From contig NZ_AOLY01000037.1 in the NCBI RefSeq assembly GCF_000336635.1, positions 315,199 through 379,198 on the forward strand: a stretch of DNA of 64,000 bases. Direction: 5' to 3'. How positions within the stretch are numbered: the stretch's first letter is position 1; each line of letters opens with the position of its first letter. Below the pieces are notes generated by a model. The model did not search any database, was not told where the DNA came from, and saw nothing but the letters and a program-made list of their open reading frames with translations. Below, one piece after another: positions 42,783 through 50,544 of the stretch. This DNA comes from Haloarcula japonica DSM 6131. Its GTDB lineage: Archaea; Halobacteriota; Halobacteria; Halobacteriales; Haloarculaceae. The translations under genes were made by a program, and so were the position numbers.

Positions 42783-43553
42783 ATGTATCTTGCCGACGAG
42801 ACGTGGCCGGACCTCGGCGACTATTTCGAGACGGAGTCGCTCGCGCTCGTCCCGCTCGGATCGACCGAGCAACACGGGCCGCATCTCCCGCTGGCGACGG
42901 ACCACCTCATTGGGGAAGCCTTTGCCCGAGAAGCCGCCGACAGGACTGGCTACCTCTGCACCCCGACAATTAACGTCGGCGTGAGCCCCCACCACAGACA
43001 GTTCAACGGGACGATGTGGGTCGACGCGCCGGTGTTTCGCGACTACGTCGAGTCGTTCACTCGGAACCTGGCGTACCACGGCATCGACCGGGTTATCTAC
43101 GTGAACGCCCACGGCGGGAACGTCGAGCACCTCCGGGAGGTCGGCCGCCGGCTCCGGGACGACGAAGTGCTGTACGCTATCGAGTGGATGTGGGACGAGA
43201 GCATCCCGGACCTCGTGGACGACCTGTTCGAGCAGAACGGGCCACACGGCGGGCCGAAGGAGACGGCCATGATTCAACACCTACGTTCCGAACTGGTTCA
43301 CGACGACCGCCTCGAAGACGCCCGGGACGGCGGGATTCCGAGCGTCGAAGCGGCGGAGACAAAGAAGTACGGCTCGCGGACCTTCTACGACGCCGCTGAT
43401 AACACCGACAACGGCGTCCTGGGCGACCAGACCGACGCCACGGCCGAGAAGGGCGCGGAGATGTTCGAGGCGGCGACCGAACAGCTCGTCAGGCTCTGTG
43501 AATGGCTGGACGCGCAGGCGTTCGACGACCTCCTACCGGAGCAACACGTCTAA
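42783..43553 (+). CDS. creatininase-family amidohydrolase
   Basis: A 256-residue member of the creatininase family. Metal residues are Glu and His of PLGSTEQHGPHLPLATD near 25 and the Asp within it; NVGVSPHHRQFNGTMWV near 65 and YVNAHGGNVEHLREV near 105 follow, with Glu of HGGPKETAMIQHLRSELV near 160. In archaea, relatives can be creatinine amidohydrolases, amidases in riboflavin and F420 synthesis (ArfB: FAPy deformylase) or mycofactocin-type. ArfB is a serious alternative in an F420-producing haloarchaeon. The M24 creatinase-like gene 1.9 kb upstream is suggestive of amide/guanidine use. Confidence 0.88.
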   Translation: MYLADETWPDLGDYFETESLALVPLGSTEQHGPHLPLATDHLIGEAFAREAADRTGYLCTPTINVGVSPHHRQFNGTMWVDAPVFRDYVESFTRNLAYHGIDRVIYVNAHGGNVEHLREVGRRLRDDEVLYAIEWMWDESIPDLVDDLFEQNGPHGGPKETAMIQHLRSELVHDDRLEDARDGGIPSVEAAETKKYGSRTFYDAADNTDNGVLGDQTDATAEKGAEMFEAATEQLVRLCEWLDAQAFDDLLPEQHV

Positions 43554-43628
43554 GCCGGACACCATGGGAGCAGGTCCCGGCGCTCACGTTGCAGGTGGGT
43601 TTTTGCGACAGGCCGGTGAACGGAGCGT

Positions 43629-43793
43629 ATGGTCCTCCTCCTGTTTCCCGGTATGCCCGGAGTTATCGAACTGGTCATCCTCCTCATCATAATGGGTATC
43701 TTCCTCGTCGTTCCCCTTGCACTCATCGTGGCCGCGTACCTGTTCGGCAAGCGCCGCGGCAGAGCCGAGGTGAGCGAGTCTGGCGATTCGTAA
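43629..43793 (+). CDS. short single-pass or hairpin membrane protein
   Basis: A 54-residue protein. It contains a long hydrophobic run, VIELVILLIIMGIFLVVPLALIVAAYLF (two helices or one long one, residues 11-38), then the basic KRRGR and an acidic SESGDS tail. ATG 43629 is followed by a short start region, MVLLLFPGMPG. Positive residues after the helix suggest the C-terminus is inside. No function is recognised. Its codon use is normal, which supports reality. Confidence 0.7.
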   Translation: MVLLLFPGMPGVIELVILLIIMGIFLVVPLALIVAAYLFGKRRGRAEVSESGDS

Positions 43794-43882
43794 CCAATCG
43801 CCAGACGGCGGCCAATCGGCGCGTAATGGGCCTGTCGCGGCGAATCGACTCGTTTATCGGTCCCACTCTATGAGGGGGATGT

Positions 43883-44047
43883 GTGTCCCCACCGAGCCCC
43901 CATCCCGAGTCGCTTCGTAGCCGAGCGTTCGAAATAACGGTTGATGATGGACGAGAGACCTTCAATGCGCTCAGTATCGAGCACGCCGACTGTGAGACGG
44001 AATGGATTATCTCCGACACGGTGTGTGCGCTCGAAAACATGCGGTAA
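43883..44047 (+). CDS. short haloarchaeal soluble protein (GTG start)
   Basis: A 54-residue acidic protein starting with GTG 43883, reading MSPPSPHPESLRSRAFEITV. The rest is DDGRETFNALSIEH, ADCETEWIISDTVCALENMR. The pattern CETEWIISDT is characteristic of a haloarchaeal small-protein family seen in many genomes. A strong ribosome-binding-like GAGGGGGA (43872-43879) lies 3-10 bases before the GTG, and an in-frame TGA is at 43871-43873. It is too short and has the wrong start codon for simple gene finders. No function is known. Confidence 0.72.
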   Translation: MSPPSPHPESLRSRAFEITVDDGRETFNALSIEHADCETEWIISDTVCALENMR

Positions 44048-44144
44048 CTGACCGCAAGCTGTTGTGTTGTGGCGCGACGATAACGAACCGTACTGCGTCG
44101 GACCGCTGACCCGCTGTGACCGCTCAGGTGTTGCTTCTTGTGCT

Positions 44145-44327
44145 TCACTCCGCCGAGAGCCGTCGCCAGACTGGCATGAACACGCCGTAGAACGAGCCAA
44201 AGAACAGGACAACGGCGACGATAGCTAGCTCGCGCCCTTCCACGCCGAATACATCATACAGGGTTCGGAGAACGATGATAACCCCGAGTCCCCAGATAGC
44301 GAATGCGGCTTGCTCTTTCCAAGACAT
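44145..44327 (-). CDS. small two-helix membrane protein
   Basis: A 60-residue protein beginning MSWKEQAAFAIWGLGVIIVLRTLYDVFG. Two transmembrane helices are seen: AAFAIWGLGVIIVLRTLYDV (residues 7-26) and LAIVAVVLFFGSFYGVFMPVW (33-53). ATG 44327 is preferred; the longer frame adds RRMFRRRG. It is a common haloarchaeal small protein, function unknown. Basic WRRLSAE end would be cytosolic. Confidence 0.78.
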   Translation of the reverse strand: MSWKEQAAFAIWGLGVIIVLRTLYDVFGVEGRELAIVAVVLFFGSFYGVFMPVWRRLSAE

Positions 44328-44505
44328 CCCCCGCCTACGGAACATACGCTGTCTCCACAACAGACGGTATCAAACCCTGTGGTTCAAGCACGATAGCGGA
44401 TTACCGGGTGGACAGCGGGTGTCACACGGGCTATGTGGTCAGATGGGCCACTGCCAGACCGGCTAGTGTGGCCACATCTGGACAGACAAAAGTCCGCTGC
44501 CCGGC

Positions 44506-44793
44506 TTACTCGGTCGGGACGGGGCCGGTCCCGATGACATCTCGGACCGCGCTCTCGAACTCCTGGCGGTCGGCGAAATATGGCACGTCGACGTCCTCGA
44601 GCACCGTTGCGAGTTCCTGCGGACCGTCCGGCGTCCGAATCGTCGTGTCACCCTCGCGGTCGACGATAGTGCTGTGTTCGATGCCCCAAGTGAGCCGCGC
44701 CGAAACGCGGGAAAGCGGCGCACCGGCAACGTCGGGTCCGTCGCCAAGTTCGACAGCCGGCTCCTCCGCGTCCTCGCTTTCGTCGTCGCTCAT
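44506..44793 (-). CDS. DUF5789-type haloarchaeal protein
   Basis: A 95-residue acidic soluble protein with the DUF5789 core AGAPLSRVSARLTWGIEHSTIVDREGDTTIRTPDGPQELATVLEDVDVPYFADRQEFESAVRDVI. The N-terminal 25 residues are a disordered acidic tail. The compact core looks like a small alpha/beta domain. There is no known function. The family is confined to haloarchaea, which fits the host call. Confidence 0.87.
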   Translation of the reverse strand: MSDDESEDAEEPAVELGDGPDVAGAPLSRVSARLTWGIEHSTIVDREGDTTIRTPDGPQELATVLEDVDVPYFADRQEFESAVRDVIGTGPVPTE

Positions 44794-44911
44794 ATCCGAA
44801 CAGTGCCCGTGGGTCCGATTAGTGCTTTCGGAACGACTCGCAAGTCTGTCGGTCAGCGTACGCGCGTGCCCGCGTCATGCATCTGTCTGACGGGTAGTTT
44901 TATCGGATGTA

Positions 44912-44926
44912 GCAGTAGTGTACTGC
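44912..44926. promoter_or_regulatory. inverted repeat at the start of the DUF7139-like gene
   Basis: GCAGTA-gtg-TACTGC is a perfect 6-3-6 repeat ending at the base before the ATG at 44927. A TATA-like GTTTTATCGG is at 44897-44906, about 21-30 bases upstream, so the repeat lies between TATA and start and could be a repressor site on a leaderless gene. Confidence 0.4.
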
Positions 44927-46021
44927 ATGACTAGTCTCACCGACGTGTACGAGGGGGATGTCGGGCGCGTCGCATCGCGCCGCCAGCAGCTCGTCGGGAC
45001 AACCCTGTTTCTCGTTGGTGTTGCCGGACTCGTCGGGGCAATCGCGCTCGCAACGACCGGCATCGGAAACAGATACGGGCTGGACGCCTACGCAGCCAGG
45101 CGAATCGCCGGTGTCATCGCTGGGCTTGGGCTGCCGTCGGTCATCCTCGGTGTGTTCGCGGTGTTGCCGGCCAGTCGTCGAATCCGGCTGACTGCTCTCG
45201 GTGGCACGGGCGTCGCAACAGTCGGCGTCGTGCTGTTCCGGTCACTGTACCCCTACAGTTGGACCAGCAGCGACCCGTTACTGGCACTGCTCACTGGTGC
45301 CGTCTACTTCGCTGGTATCGTGACGACGTTCTGGTGCCTGTTCGCATCGCTTGCGACGTTCAAGACGAGAAACGACCCCGGTGGGACGGCACGCATGGAA
45401 GTGACCGAGGAAGGGACGATCCGTCTCGTAGAGGAAGCTCGGACGCTGCCGGGACTGGGCGGTATCGGGTTCTTCGGACAGGACCCGGACGGCACAGTTG
45501 AGACACAGACGAACCGACCGGGGACAGGTCCCGAGGGCGCCGTCAGCGATGGCGGGACCGGACAGCACTCGGGCGAGGCACACACGGCCACCAGCCGCCA
45601 TCGGCAGCCGACGGGCAGCACGCAGTCTGACCACAGCACGCGGTCACAGCGACAGTCAGACAGCGACAGAGCGACGGAGGGACGGTCGGACCGTCGGGCG
45701 ACCACTGGCTCGAACACCGGTCAGCAAAACACCGCGTCGCGTGGGACGAGCCGAGCCGGCCCCTCCGAGAACGCGCTCGACCCGAGAATAGCTGAGGCCG
45801 GCCCGGAAGCGTCCACGACGACCGACGGCGGCACAGCGACGACGGGACGTGACGCGATCACAGAGACAGCGGTCCATCAGGGCGAACCAGACACCTACTG
45901 CGGGAACTGTCGGCATTTCGAATACGTGATGCAGGACGGCGACATCGAGCCGTATTGTTCCTTCCACAGCGAGGTCATGGACGATATGGAACCCTGTTCA
46001 GCGTGGGTTCGCAACGATTGA
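44927..46021 (+). CDS. DUF7139-like membrane protein with C-terminal four-cysteine motif
   Basis: A 364-residue protein. The first 150 residues hold four predicted transmembrane helices (near 22-46, 60-82, 90-108 and 118-145), with an N-terminal SLTDVYEGDVGRV. A Ser/Thr/Gln/Asp-rich linker of about 160 residues follows. The last 45 residues contain CGNCRHF, then PYCSFHSE and PCSAWV: four cysteines and His residues, typical of a zinc or Fe-S site. Start ATG 44927 is chosen over 44918 because of the TATA box. It looks like the haloarchaeal DUF7139 family; function unknown. Confidence 0.85.
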   Translation: MTSLTDVYEGDVGRVASRRQQLVGTTLFLVGVAGLVGAIALATTGIGNRYGLDAYAARRIAGVIAGLGLPSVILGVFAVLPASRRIRLTALGGTGVATVGVVLFRSLYPYSWTSSDPLLALLTGAVYFAGIVTTFWCLFASLATFKTRNDPGGTARMEVTEEGTIRLVEEARTLPGLGGIGFFGQDPDGTVETQTNRPGTGPEGAVSDGGTGQHSGEAHTATSRHRQPTGSTQSDHSTRSQRQSDSDRATEGRSDRRATTGSNTGQQNTASRGTSRAGPSENALDPRIAEAGPEASTTTDGGTATTGRDAITETAVHQGEPDTYCGNCRHFEYVMQDGDIEPYCSFHSEVMDDMEPCSAWVRND

Positions 46022-46137
46022 GAGCGTCAACACGCCGATTTTGCTGTTCGGTCCGTACTACACGGCAACACACAGAGAGGACGGCCCAGGTGAAACCGGG
46101 CGTTTAACACGGCCGGCAAGCAAACGGTGGTACTACA

Positions 46138-46464
46138 ATGGAGTTTTGCGACGAATGCGGTTCGATGATGAAAACGGACGACGAGCGCTGGGTCTGCGGT
46201 AGCTGCGGCTACGAGAAGGCTCGAAACGCCGAGACCGAACAGGAGATGGCTGTCACCACACAGGGTCAGGAGGAATCGGAAGTCGTCGATACCTCCGAGG
46301 TCGACGCCGAGGACATGGGCCCGACGACGGGCGCACGCTGTCCCGAGTGTGGGAACGAGCGGGCCTTCTACGAGATGAAGCAGATCCGCGCGGCCGACGA
46401 GTCCGAGACGCGCTTTTTCACCTGTACCGAGTGCGAGCACAAGTGGCGCGAGGACGACCACTGA
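46138..46464 (+). CDS. tfs: transcription factor S (TFS, RNA cleavage factor)
   Basis: A 108-residue TFS, the archaeal TFIIS-like factor that stimulates RNA cleavage by stalled RNA polymerase. The N-terminal zinc ribbon is CDECGSMMKTDDERWVCGSCGY. The C-terminal ribbon is CPECGNERAFYEMKQIRAADESETRFFTCTECEHKWRE, with the active acidic DE pair in the AADESE loop. Length is normal. It is preceded by a TATA-like GTTTAAC at 46107-46113, about 25-31 bases before the ATG. Confidence 0.95.
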   Translation: MEFCDECGSMMKTDDERWVCGSCGYEKARNAETEQEMAVTTQGQEESEVVDTSEVDAEDMGPTTGARCPECGNERAFYEMKQIRAADESETRFFTCTECEHKWREDDH

Positions 46465-46473
46465 GGCCGGACC

Positions 46474-47082
46474 GTGCCCGCTGATCCCGCGTTCCCGGAC
46501 GTGCCCGCGGACCGTCTGCGCGACGGCGGCTGGGCGCTCGTCGACGAGAGCGTCGAGACCGTCTTCAAGCTGCCGACGGCCCGTGTCGAAGGCGCGACGA
46601 AGGTGTTCGACGACGACGGCACGCGCGAGGCTGTCCGGGAGGCGGTCGGGTTCGACCACCAGTGGCGGTTCTTTTTCGCGACTGCGCTGTCGTTTACGCC
46701 GCCGCTTGCGCCGGGGATCGGACCGGCGATGATTCTGCCGACGGTCCGCTCGGAGGCCCAGTCGGCCTTCGCCGAGGAACTGGCCGACAGGGGGTTCGAG
46801 TCCGTCGAGCGTGGCCGGAAAGAGCGGGTTCGCGTCGACAGCGGCGACCGCGCCCGGTTCCGGACCTACAGCGCCGAACTCGATCTCGCCGTCGACGCGA
46901 CACTGTCGATCACCGGCTGGGTCGGCGTCTGGCACGGCGACGGCTTCCGCATCGCCGCCGGGGCGTATCCCGACCAGTCGCTGTCGACCCTTCTAGATAT
47001 TGAGAACCCGCCGGAACCGCTCCGGCGAACGCCGTCGGACTACCGGGCCGAACTGCTTGCCCTCATCCGCGCTGTTGCGTAA
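46474..47082 (+). CDS. haloarchaeal protein of unknown function, GTG start
   Basis: A 202-residue soluble protein beginning GTG, nine bases after TFS. The core reads GWALVDESVETVFKLPTARVEGATKVFDDDGTREAVREAVGFDHQWRFFFATALSFTPPLAPGIGPAMILPTVRSEAQSAFAEELADRGFESV. I do not recognise a family. Predicted beta strands and short helices suggest a compact domain. Coupling to TFS is suggested by the close spacing. It overlaps the convergent gene by 20 bases at its 3' end. Confidence 0.75.
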   Translation: MPADPAFPDVPADRLRDGGWALVDESVETVFKLPTARVEGATKVFDDDGTREAVREAVGFDHQWRFFFATALSFTPPLAPGIGPAMILPTVRSEAQSAFAEELADRGFESVERGRKERVRVDSGDRARFRTYSAELDLAVDATLSITGWVGVWHGDGFRIAAGAYPDQSLSTLLDIENPPEPLRRTPSDYRAELLALIRAVA

Positions 47083-47443
47083 GCGCCAGCAGTAATCCGT
47101 CGACGAGTAGTTCGAGCGGGCCGAGTCCGAGCCGTTCTGCGAGCCCGCTCGGAACGGCGTCCGCGCCGAGCCGAGCGACGGGCGCACCGCGGACCCGGAG
47201 TTCGGCGGTCAGTCCGGCTGCGTCGAGAGCCGCGGCGGCGTCGGGACCATCGACAGGCCGGTCCCGCCAGAGTTCCAGCGCCGCCCCGAGCGACGGCAGG
47301 TCGACGGCGACGAGGTCGTCGTACCCGCGGACGGCAAACGCGGTCCCGTCTTTCTCGACGGTCAGGTCGGCGTCGATGGCGAGAGCCGGGCGGCGCTCGA
47401 TGACGGCGAACAGGTCACCGACCGTCGTCGCCGTGGCAGTCAC
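47063..47443 (-). CDS. uncharacterised acidic protein (GTG start)
   Basis: A 126-residue protein from GTG 47443, reading MTATATTVGDLFAVIERRPALAIDADLTVEKDGTAFAVRGYDDLVAVDL. The GTG is 2 bases after the stop of the preceding gene. The upstream arginine-rich extension is only a shadow of that gene. A strand/helix pattern near VGDLFAVIERRPALAIDADLTVEKD and a C-terminal helix are seen; no family is recognised. It overlaps the convergent gene by 20 bases. Confidence 0.72.
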   Translation of the reverse strand: MTATATTVGDLFAVIERRPALAIDADLTVEKDGTAFAVRGYDDLVAVDLPSLGAALELWRDRPVDGPDAAAALDAAGLTAELRVRGAPVARLGADAVPSGLAERLGLGPLELLVDGLLLALTQQRG

Positions 47444-47445
47444 TG

Positions 47446-47655
47446 TCAGTCGTTCTCGCGTGTCGTGATGGTGAGCGTCCCGTCGACCCGCCAGCGGGCG
47501 TGGTCGGCGTCCTCGCCGGCCTTGCTCGGAACGTCGACCTCCATCTCGTCGAACTCGTAAGTTATCTCGGCGTTGCGCCCGGTCAGTCGGTCGTACAGTC
47601 CGATTGCGAGGTCGGGCCAGGTTGTCGTCTCCGAGGGCGTCTCTGTTTCGCTCAT
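47446..47655 (-). CDS. small DUF6360-like haloarchaeal protein
   Basis: A 69-residue acidic protein, MSETETPSETTTWPDLAIGLYDRLTGRNAEITYEFDEMEVDVPS then KAGEDADHARWRVDGTLTITTREND. The ending, a pair of strands with HARWRVDGTLTITT, resembles a known haloarchaeal small protein family with gas-vesicle or stress associations that I cannot confirm. ATG 47655 is preferred. It is translationally close to the next gene (GTG 2 bases after the stop). Confidence 0.75.
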   Translation of the reverse strand: MSETETPSETTTWPDLAIGLYDRLTGRNAEITYEFDEMEVDVPSKAGEDADHARWRVDGTLTITTREND

Positions 47656-47731
47656 GCAAGCGAACTGACGGGCTATAGACATTTCAAACCAGCACCCAAC
47701 AAAAAGGGGTCGCCCGCCTCGGTCGACCAGT

Positions 47732-48454
47732 TCAGGGCCGCCGCGCGAACGTCAGGTAGCCGGTGTGGCCGACGCCGCCGGTCGAGGGACGGGAGCCGCG
47801 GTCATCGAAGTCCATCTCTCGCTGGATGGTGTCCAGCGTCTCGACGCCGTCGAGGCCGACCTCGGTGGCCGTCGCCACGACCTCTCGCGTGTTCTCCACG
47901 AACGGGGAGTACACCGCCAGCGACCCGCCGCGGTCCAGCAGCGTGGGCGTTCGCTCGACCACGGTGGGGGCGTCCTCGGTGTCGAGGGTCAGCACGTCAA
48001 AGCCCGAGAGGTCGTCCAGATCGTCGGTGATGTCGCCGGTCCGGACCTCGACGGTGTCCGCGACGCCGGCGATCTCCATGTTCTGACGGGCCACGTCGGC
48101 AAAGTCGGGATCGCGCTCGTAGGTCACCACGTCAGCGCCGATACGGCCCATGTACGCGCTGAGGATGCCGGTCCCGGTGCCAGCATCGAGGACGCGATCT
48201 GCCGCGGCCACGCCGGTCTTGCCGACGACCAGCCCCACGTCGCGGGGCATCATCGGCGCGCCGGTGCGTTCGAGGTGGGTAAACAGGTCCGGACCGCGCA
48301 GCCGGCGGACGGTGAAGCCAGTTCCCAGATGGGTCTCGACGACGTCGCCCGGTGCCACGTCCTCGGGTACCTCCAGAATGCCGAGGTCGGACTCGAACCG
48401 CTCGCCGGGGTCCAGCAGGTACTCGCGGTCTTCGTGGACGAAGAGGTACGCCAC
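47732..48454 (-). CDS. trmI: tRNA (adenine-57/58-N1)-methyltransferase TrmI
   Basis: A 240-residue class I methyltransferase that makes m1A in the T loop of tRNA. The small N-terminal barrel (YLFVHEDREYLLDPGERFESDLGILEVPEDVAPGDVVETHLG) is followed by the Rossmann fold, with motif I RVLDAGTGTGILSAYMGRIGADVVTYERDPDFADVA near residue 100 and LDTEDAPTVVERTPTLLDRGG near 175. It starts GTG 48454, 1 base after the NAC stop, giving VAYLFVHED; the longer frame is a shadow. The C-terminal end GGVGHTGYLTFARR is typical. Confidence 0.93.
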   Translation of the reverse strand: MAYLFVHEDREYLLDPGERFESDLGILEVPEDVAPGDVVETHLGTGFTVRRLRGPDLFTHLERTGAPMMPRDVGLVVGKTGVAAADRVLDAGTGTGILSAYMGRIGADVVTYERDPDFADVARQNMEIAGVADTVEVRTGDITDDLDDLSGFDVLTLDTEDAPTVVERTPTLLDRGGSLAVYSPFVENTREVVATATEVGLDGVETLDTIQREMDFDDRGSRPSTGGVGHTGYLTFARRP

Positions 48455-48455
48455 G

Positions 48456-48845
48456 TTACTCCAGTTCGTCGACCGCGTCCGCGAGGTCGCCGTCGTTGGC
48501 TTCGAGCGCCTCCCGTGCGGTGTCCTCGTCGACGCCGGCCCGCATGGCGACGAGTTCGACGTCGTCCTCATCGACAGCGGCGTCGCTGTCGGACTCGTCG
48601 GCGTCTTCGGCCGCGGCCGAGCCGTCGCCCGAGCCTAGTTCGCGGCTCTCGGGGTCGCCGACGACCTGATACGTTTTCTGGCCCTGGGCTTCCATCAGCT
48701 GGACCTCCGCGTCGTCGAAGACGAGCTCCTCGTCCGGGGTGCGGATAATTACTTCCTGCGCATCGATGTCCTCCATGTCGATGCCCATCTGTTCCATCAT
48801 CTGCTTCATCTTGCGCGGGTTCATCCCGCCGCCTCCGCCAAACAT
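48456..48845 (-). CDS. nac: nascent polypeptide-associated complex protein (alpha-NAC)
   Basis: A 129-residue archaeal NAC homologue that binds nascent chains at the ribosome. The N-terminal [27 protein letters not shown] is the ribosome-binding/dimer start; NAC core strands [36 protein letters not shown] follow, then an acidic linker and a C-terminal UBA helix bundle ([35 protein letters not shown]). It is one base before trmI, an operon also found in other haloarchaea. Confidence 0.96.
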   Translation of the reverse strand: MFGGGGGMNPRKMKQMMEQMGIDMEDIDAQEVIIRTPDEELVFDDAEVQLMEAQGQKTYQVVGDPESRELGSGDGSAAAEDADESDSDAAVDEDDVELVAMRAGVDEDTAREALEANDGDLADAVDELE

Positions 48846-48991
48846 ACGTAGGACTGGCGGGGCAGGGCAGAAAAGCGTAGCGACCCGGACTTGGTCGGGC
48901 GCTCGGCGTGGAACAGCAGCGCCGAGCTGCCGGAACCGGCACGCCCGCGGTGCTTCGTAACGATTCTAAGGCTCGACCGTCCATCCCCGCC

Positions 48992-49942
48992 GTGTCACTG
49001 CTGTCCATCTTCGCCACGGCCATCCTCCCGGTCGTCGCCGTCGCAGCGGCCGGTTTCGCGCTCGGCCGGGCGAAAGGCACCGATCCCGACGCGCTCAACA
49101 CCATCACGGTGTACGTCCTCGCGCCCGCGCTGGTCGTCCACAGCCTGACCACGTCGACGCTTGCCGGCAACACGATTCTGAGCGTCGTCCTCGCCGTCGT
49201 GCTGTTCACCGCGGCGATGCTTGTCCTAGCGGAGGGCGTCGGCCGCCTGACCGGGCATTCGGAACCCCTGCTGGGCGCGTTCGTCCTCGTCTCGATCTTT
49301 CCCAACACCGGGAACTACGGCATCCCGCTGGCGGATTTCGCCTTCGGCGCGACGGGGCGCAGTACGGCCGTCCTCGTGACCGCGCTGCAGGGCGTGCTGC
49401 TCTACACCGTTGGTATCTACATCGCCGCCCGGGGCAGCGGGGGCAGCCCGCTGGCGGACATGCGCCGCGTGTTCGGCGTCCCGCTCGTGTACGCTGTCGT
49501 CGCCGCGCTCGCCCTGCGCTGGCTCGGCGCGGTGCCACCAACCGATTCGACAGTGATGCAGACCCTCGAACTGCTGGGCAACGCCTCGATCCCGGTGATG
49601 TTGCTCATCCTCGGGATCCAGCTCTCGAACGTCGACGGGAACAGCGATTTCCGTTCTGTCGGGGTCGCCAGCGCGATGAAACTCCTGCTGGCTCCGGTGC
49701 TCGCGTTCACCGCGGTACTCGCCGTCGGCTTCCAGAACCAGACAGTTGCGCAGGTGGTCGTCCTGTTGCTCGCGACGCCGACCGGCGTGACGACGCTCAT
49801 CCTCGTCGGCGCGTTCAGCCACGGGACTGGGGACCAGTCACCGGGCGAACTCGTCAGCGCGACGGTGTTCCTGACGACCGTTGCCAGTGCGGTGACAGTG
49901 ACGGTTCTGGTCTGGCTCTTGCAGTCCGGGCTGCTCCTGTAA
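48992..49942 (+). CDS. AEC-family (auxin efflux carrier-like) transporter
   Basis: A 316-residue protein with about ten transmembrane helices in two halves. Recognisable segments are LSIFATAILPVVAVAAAGFALGRAKG at the start, LGAFVLVSIFPNTGNYGIPLADFAFG near residue 98 and GNASIPVMLLILGIQLSN near 205, which carry the crossover Pro-Asn sites. AEC proteins export or import small organic acids. Start GTG 48992 (MSLLSIF) is chosen; the upstream ATG frame is basic and unlike the family. It stands alone. Confidence 0.9.
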   Translation: MSLLSIFATAILPVVAVAAAGFALGRAKGTDPDALNTITVYVLAPALVVHSLTTSTLAGNTILSVVLAVVLFTAAMLVLAEGVGRLTGHSEPLLGAFVLVSIFPNTGNYGIPLADFAFGATGRSTAVLVTALQGVLLYTVGIYIAARGSGGSPLADMRRVFGVPLVYAVVAALALRWLGAVPPTDSTVMQTLELLGNASIPVMLLILGIQLSNVDGNSDFRSVGVASAMKLLLAPVLAFTAVLAVGFQNQTVAQVVVLLLATPTGVTTLILVGAFSHGTGDQSPGELVSATVFLTTVASAVTVTVLVWLLQSGLLL

Positions 49943-50428
49943 CTACTCCTCCCAGTATATCCTGATCTCGTCAGCAGTAATATCGACGAAGTGATTCGAG
50001 CCGCTGCTGACCGCGTACCGCCCGAGAGTCCGTTCGATGGTCCGACTGGAACCACCCGCCACCTGCACAGTGATCGTGTATTCGCCGGTCGTACCGATCA
50101 TCGGGTCATACTCGACCGACTCACCGGCGGCCAGCGTCGCCGTCTCATCAAGGACCGTCGTTTCGTCTCTCGTGATAGTGAGCGTGACAGTCTGCTCGCT
50201 GTCCGTGTCGTTGTCGACGACAAACAGGACCGGGTCGTCGGGGGCGGGCGTTACTGTCGGTGTCGGCGTGTCCTGTGGCGTACTGGTCACTGCTGCTGTC
50301 GGCTGTTCCGCTGGCGTCGTTGTGGTTACCGATGGCGTCGAGCCGTTCGTCGACGTGTCGTCACCGGGCGCACCACAGCCGGCGATTGGGGAGAGCGCCA
50401 GCATGGCAAGGAGCGTTCGGCGGCGCAT
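49943..50428 (-). CDS. haloarchaeal lipoprotein with beta-sandwich domain
   Basis: A 161-residue secreted protein. MRRRTLLAMLALSPIAGC is a Tat-like signal with lipobox (Cys at residue 18). A Thr/Pro-rich spacer follows, then a beta-sandwich (VLFVVDNDTDSEQTVTLTITRDETTVLDETATLAAGESVEYDPMIGTTGEYTITVQVAGGSSRTIERTLGRYAVS), similar to a haloarchaeal domain of unknown ligand. Its stop is right against the transporter gene on the other strand (TAA and TAG abut). Confidence 0.85.
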   Translation of the reverse strand: MRRRTLLAMLALSPIAGCGAPGDDTSTNGSTPSVTTTTPAEQPTAAVTSTPQDTPTPTVTPAPDDPVLFVVDNDTDSEQTVTLTITRDETTVLDETATLAAGESVEYDPMIGTTGEYTITVQVAGGSSRTIERTLGRYAVSSGSNHFVDITADEIRIYWEE

Positions 50429-50544
50429 ATCGCTCGTCTCGAAGGGGACAGCAAATGCTTTCTGTCATACTGATCTTGTCGGCCCTCCCGGATAGTGCCA
50501 ACCACGAGGGCGGCACGTCTCGGGCAACCGCAACAGAATCCGCC

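Noticed and set aside
47444-47659. Upstream extension of the protein at 47063-47443
   Set aside because: The extension overlaps the whole of the better small gene at 47446-47655 and is arginine-rich; the GTG 2 bases after that gene's stop is the better start.
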